DNA of 9,491 bases from an uncultured Holosporaceae bacterium (GTDB taxonomy: Bacteria; Pseudomonadota; Alphaproteobacteria; CAISOG01). The notes beneath the pieces were generated by a model that did no database searches, had not been told where the DNA came from, and saw only the letters and a program-made list of their open reading frames with translations. The position numbers were made by a program, and so were the translations under genes. Shown here one piece after another: positions 6,267-9,491 of the stretch. Each line of letters opens with the position of its first letter. Position 1 is the first letter of the stretch. Where the stretch lies: assembly GCA_903887035.1 (NCBI GenBank), contig CAISOG010000119.1, forward strand, positions 1 to 9,491. The letters are read 5' to 3'.

Positions 6267-6739
6267 CCAATTATTCGCCATCTAATTGCGGCATTCATAA
6301 TCATGGTTCGACATGGAATGAGACCTGTCCAGCAGGTCAAATAGGCAACCGCCTATTCTCATGCAATGATGGTACGACAACAGAAAAGGCTTGGTTTTGT
6401 ACAACTCCGCCACCACCCCCACCACCACCACCACCACCACCAGCACCTGCACCTGCACCACCACCAGCACCAGTTTGTACGATACAGAGCGATACATGGA
6501 CAAGCAGGACTATGATGGTCGGGGGGCTTTACCCGACTTTTGTTAATGACTCACCAGGGCCGTGGGTGCCAGGTGCATCAAATCCATATGGTTTGTGTAG
6601 TCATCCTTATATTACAAATCCAGTTTGCAATGATTGGTCATGTGAGGCTCTTGGTGAAATAGGTTGTAGTGATGGAAGTGCGTGGTGCTTTAATTGCACA
6701 TGTTTGAGTTGTTATGGATCTTGGACGCAATGCAACTAA
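5171..6739 (+). CDS. Pilin-like protein with poly-proline hinge and Cys-rich modules, long copy
   Basis: A 522-residue paralogue of the preceding gene, co-linear with it from the start to about residue 366. GTG 5171 is chosen because it aligns with the neighbour's ATG; the frame opens slightly earlier (TTG 5162). It shares the basic leader, the RG-YMF site (29-33), the hydrophobic helix without Glu5, the DAWGRR and SAGPDG elements and the three Cys-framed repeats. A short insertion before VLEPPA and another after GYEGG separate the copies. Beyond the neighbour's end it adds a Cys module (about 370-410, with NETCPAGQIGNRLFSC, faintly thrombospondin type 1-like), twelve prolines (413-424) followed by Ala/Pro, and a terminal module of about 87 residues rich in Cys, Trp and Gly. 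An N-terminal anchor plus a stiff hinge and disulphide-rich tip suggests a surface or pilus-tip adhesin, but that is inference. The 3' half is clearly more AT-rich than the 5' half. Confidence 0.8.
   Translation: MKLSKSFAVSASNPSCASHRAVKSWRSNRGYMFAMMLAMLALMAAMGVGLSRLLMTTKATTQMQRMQDNKQLLNSVVMTLSSKAADSLPSTTNDNDKVLEPPAFSTAVVTGLTAPTNGGFVGTDVANTDAWGRRLGYCAYDYGSATATAPSGKGLSRGSTDSSPTDSWAAVVVISAGPDGLINTPCPAAGTVVSDVAATGDDMVAARSYGEMISFGNAQIASTLSDWKTNTSNKLCRLDDAGKMKCDIPTGLSSSNTANRFCRTDASGSVVCDTEAVNCGPGGLSKWYNGKLECINTRTAGCYWKNVQDNSLYLYCRDYTIEYVAGIGYEGGIDNGVRKGAWSSDVDNHSHPEVDQILCCRLPGNPNYSPSNCGIHNHGSTWNETCPAGQIGNRLFSCNDGTTTEKAWFCTTPPPPPPPPPPPPAPAPAPPPAPVCTIQSDTWTSRTMMVGGLYPTFVNDSPGPWVPGASNPYGLCSHPYITNPVCNDWSCEALGEIGCSDGSAWCFNCTCLSCYGSWTQCN
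6407..6472 (+). repeat. CCA-type trinucleotide tract coding for the proline hinge
   Basis: Twelve proline codons in a row (one CCG, one CCC, the rest CCA, eight of these contiguous) are followed by GCA/CCT/CCA codons giving alternating Ala and Pro. Slippage in such a tract would change hinge length without shifting the frame. Confidence 0.85.
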
Positions 6740-6791
6740 AAAAAGTGGCAGGCTATGGCCGTTTTGTAGAGTTTTCAAGAATAAATATACT

Positions 6792-7031
6792 CTACTTCCC
6801 GCCGAAGCCTAAGACGGGGATGGGGCCATCCAGTTTGCCGTGAATGAATTGGTCGATATAGGGGTTGGCGACCTCATCAATCTTATCGGCCTTCCCACGC
6901 CACATGATTTTGCCGCCGAACAGCAACGCCACCTCATCGGCAATCCGCCGCATGCTGTTGATATCATGGGTGATGGTGATGGCGGTGGCGTTCAGCATCT
7001 TATGGCATTGCCCCAGTTGACCATCGGCGCT
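6792..7031 (-). pseudogene. mlaF: C-terminal remnant of an MlaF-type ABC transporter ATPase
   Basis: MlaF is the cytoplasmic ATPase of the MlaFEDB complex, which moves phospholipids across the periplasm to keep the outer membrane asymmetric. Only about the last 75-80 residues are present: the H-loop ATAITITHD with switch His, then MRRIADEVALLFGGKIMWRGKAD in pieces and the typical end NPYIDQFIHGKLDGPI. Walker A, Q-loop, signature and Walker B are all missing (a full protein is about 260-280 residues). Going upstream on its strand, the frame closes at an in-phase TAA (7034-7032), and 18 bp further lies the boundary of the inverted-repeat element at 7050. An ATG at 6998 exists, but a protein from it could not bind ATP. 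It is best read as a gene decayed or cut by rearrangement; an intact copy may exist elsewhere. Confidence 0.8.
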
Positions 7032-7049
7032 TTAGCCCGTAAAACCAGC

Positions 7050-7198
7050 TATAGTCATTCCACTTTAGAAATCTACAGTGCTGCAAATGTCACGATCTCT
7101 GTGATACGGTGCTCATGTACGTCTATGTACACGCCGCTCCGTTTCTCGACCTCGCAACATTTTCGCAGGCTGTATATTTCTAAATTGGAACAACTATA
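7050..7198. mobile_element. Probable MITE: 149 bp with 29-bp terminal inverted repeats and TATA ends
   Basis: The left end (7050-7078) and the reverse complement of the right end (7170-7198) match at 25 of 29 positions; both begin TATAGT and end TACAG. The similarity continues more loosely inward (CTGC, AAATGT, CGA, ACGG, TGTAC blocks) to a centre near 7118-7132, so the whole element could fold into one long hairpin. There is no coding potential of its own. TA or TATA at each end fits insertion at TA as used by IS630/Tc1-mariner transposases, so a non-autonomous relative of that group is likely. It separates the MlaF remnant from suhB and ends 31 bp before the suhB ribosome binding site. Confidence 0.75.
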
Positions 7199-7242
7199 TC
7201 GCAACGCCCGCGCGCAACCAAAAGAATTCTAAGGAAAAAATC

Positions 7243-8034
7243 ATGAGTCAACCGTCCGCCATTATCAATGTTATGGCGATGGCCGCCAAAAAAGCCGCCC
7301 TTGGCCTGGTGCGCGACTTTGGGGAGGTGGATCAGCTGCAGGTGTCGCAGAAGGGTCCCGCCGATTTTGTCTCCGCCGCCGATTTGCGATCCGATGAGAT
7401 TTTGCGGCGTGAATTGAGTAAGGCTAGACCCGATTACAACCTGATTACGGAGGAGAGTGAGGCGAAGCCGTTGAATCCCGATCAGCCGACCTTCTACGTT
7501 GACCCGCTGGACGGTACCACCAATTTTCTGCACGCCATCCCGCATTTTTGCATCTCCATTGGTCTGGTTGAGGGCAAAAAGCCCGTGGCGGGCGTTATTT
7601 ACGACCCGATTAAGGACGAGATTTTTTGGGCGGAGCAGGGGCGGGGCGCCTTTGTCAACGATCGCCGTATGCGCGTCTCCTCCCGCAGTCAGCTGAACAG
7701 CGCGCTGTTGGCCACGGGCATTCCCTTTAAAGGATCCAAGGGGCGGATGGAAAAATTCACCAAGCAGCTGAACAACATCGCGGGGCAGGTATCGGGCGTG
7801 CGGCGGATGGGGGCGGCGGCGCTGGATTTGGCCTATACCGCCGCCGGGCGCTATGAAGCCTATTGGGAGGAGGGGTGCTACCCCTGGGATCTGGCGGCGG
7901 GCATTATCATGGTGCGTGAGGCGGGCGGGATGGTCAGCGAGCTTGACGGCGGCGACCAAGTGTTGCACGGTGGAACCATCTATGCCAGTAACGCCAATTT
8001 GCATGACGAATTGCGTCGCCGTTTAACGGCTTAG
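7243..8034 (+). CDS. suhB: Inositol-1-monophosphatase family protein SuhB
   Basis: A 263-residue Mg-dependent, Li-sensitive type phosphatase that hydrolyses myo-inositol 1-phosphate and related sugar phosphates; in E. coli SuhB also acts with Nus factors in rRNA transcription antitermination. All metal-site motifs are present: ITEES (68-72, with E70), DPLDGTTNF (87-95, with D87 and D90) and WDLAAG (215-220, with D216). Length is typical and no key residue is lost. ATG 7243 has TAAGGA (7230-7235) seven bases upstream. Its upstream region has been replaced by the inverted-repeat element ending at 7198, so its promoter must lie in or beyond that element; I could not place one. The OmpA-like gene follows after 24 bp and is probably cotranscribed. 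Family call very safe; the exact substrate is not shown by sequence. Confidence 0.95.
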   Translation: MSQPSAIINVMAMAAKKAALGLVRDFGEVDQLQVSQKGPADFVSAADLRSDEILRRELSKARPDYNLITEESEAKPLNPDQPTFYVDPLDGTTNFLHAIPHFCISIGLVEGKKPVAGVIYDPIKDEIFWAEQGRGAFVNDRRMRVSSRSQLNSALLATGIPFKGSKGRMEKFTKQLNNIAGQVSGVRRMGAAALDLAYTAAGRYEAYWEEGCYPWDLAAGIIMVREAGGMVSELDGGDQVLHGGTIYASNANLHDELRRRLTA

Positions 8035-8058
8035 TCTCACTGCTTTGGGGGTATCCTG

Positions 8059-9096
8059 ATGCGTCTGTCGGTTCTTTTTTCTGTTCTGTGTTTCACCCTG
8101 TTGCTGGCCGTTTCGGTTGATATTGGCGGCGCACGGGCGCAATCGTCGGTTCCCGCCCCACCCAATGCCCCTGTTGCTGGCGGTATAGGCCTGCCCGGGT
8201 TGCCTGGCGCGCCCACTGCGCCTGCCGCATCGCCTGCTCCTGCTGCTAAGGCGCCTGCTGGTCAGGGTGCTACGGGCAGCGTTGCCAACAATCCCAATTT
8301 GCCTAGCCTGCCCAATACCGCCCCGATGACAGGGTCTATGGGATCTGGAGGTTCTTCTGGGGCGGTGGTTACCCCTGGCGCGGTTGGTGGGACGCCTGCT
8401 GCGGGAACGACCCCTGCTGCTGCGGCGGACAAATCGCCCGCCCTGTTGAACATTTTATCGGGTGACGGCACCGTGCCCGCCCCCCCCAAGCCCGTCAAAG
8501 GGGCAAAGGCGGCTGCGCCCGCGACCACGGCTCCTGCGCCTGTTGTGGCTCCTGCTACTACTGCACCAGCTGCAGTAGCAGCACCTGCGACAACCACAGC
8601 AACGCCTGCCCCGACCACTGCTGCAATCGAAACCCATGCAGCCGAAGCTGGCGCCGCTAAAGAAAAGCCCGCCGCCAAACAGCCTAAGAAAAAATCAAAG
8701 CCCAAAAAGAAAGCTGCCAAGAAAAAGGTGGTGGAAGCTGAAAAGTCTGTGACGGCATCGGCCAGCGCCACCTTGCCGAATGGTCCATTCCCTGCCCTGG
8801 TGCTGACCTTTGCGGACAGCTCGGCAACCCTAAGCGCCGAAGACAACGCCAAATTGGCAAAGCTGGTTAAGGGTATTGATCCGCTGCGCACCAATTTTAT
8901 GATCCATGCCTATGGTCGCACCGATTCCGCCTATCCCAGTGATGCCAAGCGTGAGGGGTTGACTCGCGCTCTGCGTATTCGACAAGAACTAATCGCCCTG
9001 GGGCTGTCGGGTCAGCAGATTGGGTTGCAACCGATGATGTCGGCCGCCACCGACAAAAACCCCCATCGCGTCGAAATCTTTTCGCAACCAAGGTAG
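8059..9096 (+). CDS. Secreted Ala/Pro/Lys-rich protein with C-terminal OmpA-like domain
   Basis: A 345-residue exported protein. A signal peptide (1-27, ending ARA before QSS) is followed by a long Ala/Pro/Thr/Gly-rich, probably unstructured region (28-200), a strongly basic Lys stretch (201-231) and an OmpA/MotB-like domain (about 245-345). In that domain GRTD (286-289) supplies the Asp, and LTRALRIRQEL (301-311, with R303) the Arg, that bind diaminopimelate of peptidoglycan in the family; a VEIF strand ends it. It thus probably sits in the periplasm, attached to the cell wall, with the disordered arm reaching outward and the Lys-rich part perhaps touching anionic polymers or membrane. No lipobox Cys is seen, so it is not an obvious Pal-type lipoprotein. 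ATG 8059 follows a GGGGG stretch, 24 bp after suhB, which suggests one operon. Specific role unknown. Confidence 0.8.
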   Translation: MRLSVLFSVLCFTLLLAVSVDIGGARAQSSVPAPPNAPVAGGIGLPGLPGAPTAPAASPAPAAKAPAGQGATGSVANNPNLPSLPNTAPMTGSMGSGGSSGAVVTPGAVGGTPAAGTTPAAAADKSPALLNILSGDGTVPAPPKPVKGAKAAAPATTAPAPVVAPATTAPAAVAAPATTTATPAPTTAAIETHAAEAGAAKEKPAAKQPKKKSKPKKKAAKKKVVEAEKSVTASASATLPNGPFPALVLTFADSSATLSAEDNAKLAKLVKGIDPLRTNFMIHAYGRTDSAYPSDAKREGLTRALRIRQELIALGLSGQQIGLQPMMSAATDKNPHRVEIFSQPR

Positions 9097-9164
9097 TGTT
9101 TAAGCCAGCGTTATCTTGGTGGAGATAAACCAGTAATGTGCCCTGTCAAGATTTTGTAGTGTTT

Positions 9165-9191
9165 TTGACTTATCATTTAACTCATTAGGAT
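9165..9191 (+). promoter_or_regulatory. Weak promoter candidate for the last small gene
   Basis: TTGACT (9165-9170) matches the -35 consensus at 5 of 6 positions, but the best -10, TAGGAT (9186-9191), lies at a short 15-bp spacing. It is the only promoter-like pair in the 119-bp gap before ATG 9216, so it is plausible but weak. Confidence 0.25.
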
Positions 9192-9215
9192 TTTGCTAAA
9201 GCTTTGAGGGGTCAT

Positions 9216-9488
9216 ATGACAGAATTTGTTCCAAAGGTCTTTCCCTTAGCCAGCGCATCAACCGAAATAAAGTCGGATTTGCGATGCTTGCTTGGGCTGG
9301 CACTTATTGTTGCATTGCCAGTGATGGCCAATTGGTCAAAAATCAGCGCATTTAATCAAGATGATTTTGTTAAAAAAATCAGTTGCAGCGCCTCTGATTT
9401 GGCCAGTACTGATGGCCATAAGGCTGGCTGTAGCTGCGGACGTTGTCATACACCACCCGCCATCGCCCAGCATTTTAAGCCCTGGTAA
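9216..9488 (+). CDS. Small membrane-anchored protein with C-terminal Cys cluster (CSCGRCH)
   Basis: A 90-residue protein I do not recognise. ATG 9216 is chosen because GAGGGG (9206-9211) lies four bases before it; a TTG at 9204 is less likely. It has a soluble start, one hydrophobic segment (about 24-40, CLLGLALIVALPVMANW) and a tail of 50 residues with C57, C72, C74, C77 and H78. CGRCH (74-78) formally matches the CxxCH haem c motif, but there is no typical cytochrome fold around it and no distal Met before the end, so haem binding is doubtful; metal binding by the Cys/His group is equally possible. The closing TAA shares its last base with ATG 9488-9490, so another gene could start there in translational coupling, but the window ends at 9491. 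Confidence 0.6.
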   Translation: MTEFVPKVFPLASASTEIKSDLRCLLGLALIVALPVMANWSKISAFNQDDFVKKISCSASDLASTDGHKAGCSCGRCHTPPAIAQHFKPW

Positions 9489-9491
9489 TGA

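Noticed and set aside
6738..6772. Terminator between the long pilin-like gene and the MlaF remnant
   Set aside because: An A run and a short T run flank the segment, but the inner bases do not form a stable stem.
6840..7232. Plus-strand frame over the MlaF remnant and inverted-repeat element
   Set aside because: Runs antisense through the MlaF remnant and then through a non-coding element; no Shine-Dalgarno and no conserved motif.
7180..8004. 274-residue minus-strand frame over suhB
   Set aside because: Antisense shadow of suhB, which carries all its catalytic motifs on the other strand.
8558..8578. 8-bp perfect inverted repeat CTACTGCA/TGCAGTAG
   Set aside because: Lies inside Ala/Thr/Pro-rich codons of the OmpA-like gene, where low complexity easily gives such matches; no regulatory context.
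9108..9132. Hairpin TTATCT/AGATAA after the OmpA-like gene
   Set aside because: Only six base pairs and no T tract follows, so it is too weak to call a terminator.

Overview
The window looks like part of a chromosome from a moderately GC-rich proteobacterium, most likely a deep-branching alphaproteobacterium. The evidence is a 502-residue sigma-54 with the usual RpoN box, a SuhB-type inositol monophosphatase, an MlaF-type ABC ATPase fragment ending in a VDQFIHG-like motif, and AG-rich Shine-Dalgarno sites in front of most genes. This assignment rests on remembered family patterns, because no search could be run. AT-rich patches (the left edge, the 3' halves of the pilin-like genes, and the area around 7050-7200) stand out from the GC-rich housekeeping genes and look like accessory DNA.

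Left part, 1-2365: an unrecognised AT-rich gene runs off the left edge on the minus strand. It has a near-consensus promoter and a strong ribosome binding site. Divergent from it, behind a G-run-rich leader, is a CPBP-family (CAAX protease-like) membrane protein. Its stop codon overlaps the stop of a convergent CinA/MoaB-type molybdopterin-binding domain protein. A second G-run cluster lies between that gene and rpoN.

Middle, 2366-6739: rpoN stands without its frequent neighbours lptB and hpf. It is followed by a perfect AT-rich hairpin and then two tandem paralogues with a prepilin-like N-terminus, a pseudopilin-like core and a Cys-rich C-terminal half. Repeated leader DNA and the position of the first copy's stop codon show that a tandem duplication produced a shortened copy (352 aa) in front of a long copy (522 aa). 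The long copy also carries a TSP-like Cys module, a poly-proline hinge and a second Cys-rich module. This pair is the most unusual content of the window and may encode alternative tip or surface subunits of a pilus-like fibre.

Right part, 6740-9491: a C-terminal remnant of an MlaF-like ATPase lies on the minus strand. A 149-bp element with 29-bp terminal inverted repeats and TATA ends (a probable MITE) sits 18 bp beyond its open frame. Immediately downstream are suhB and, 24 bp later, a secreted Ala/Pro/Lys-rich protein with an OmpA-like peptidoglycan-binding domain; the two probably form one operon. The last gene is a 90-residue membrane-anchored protein ending in a Cys cluster that includes CGRCH. 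Its stop codon overlaps a possible next start at the window edge.
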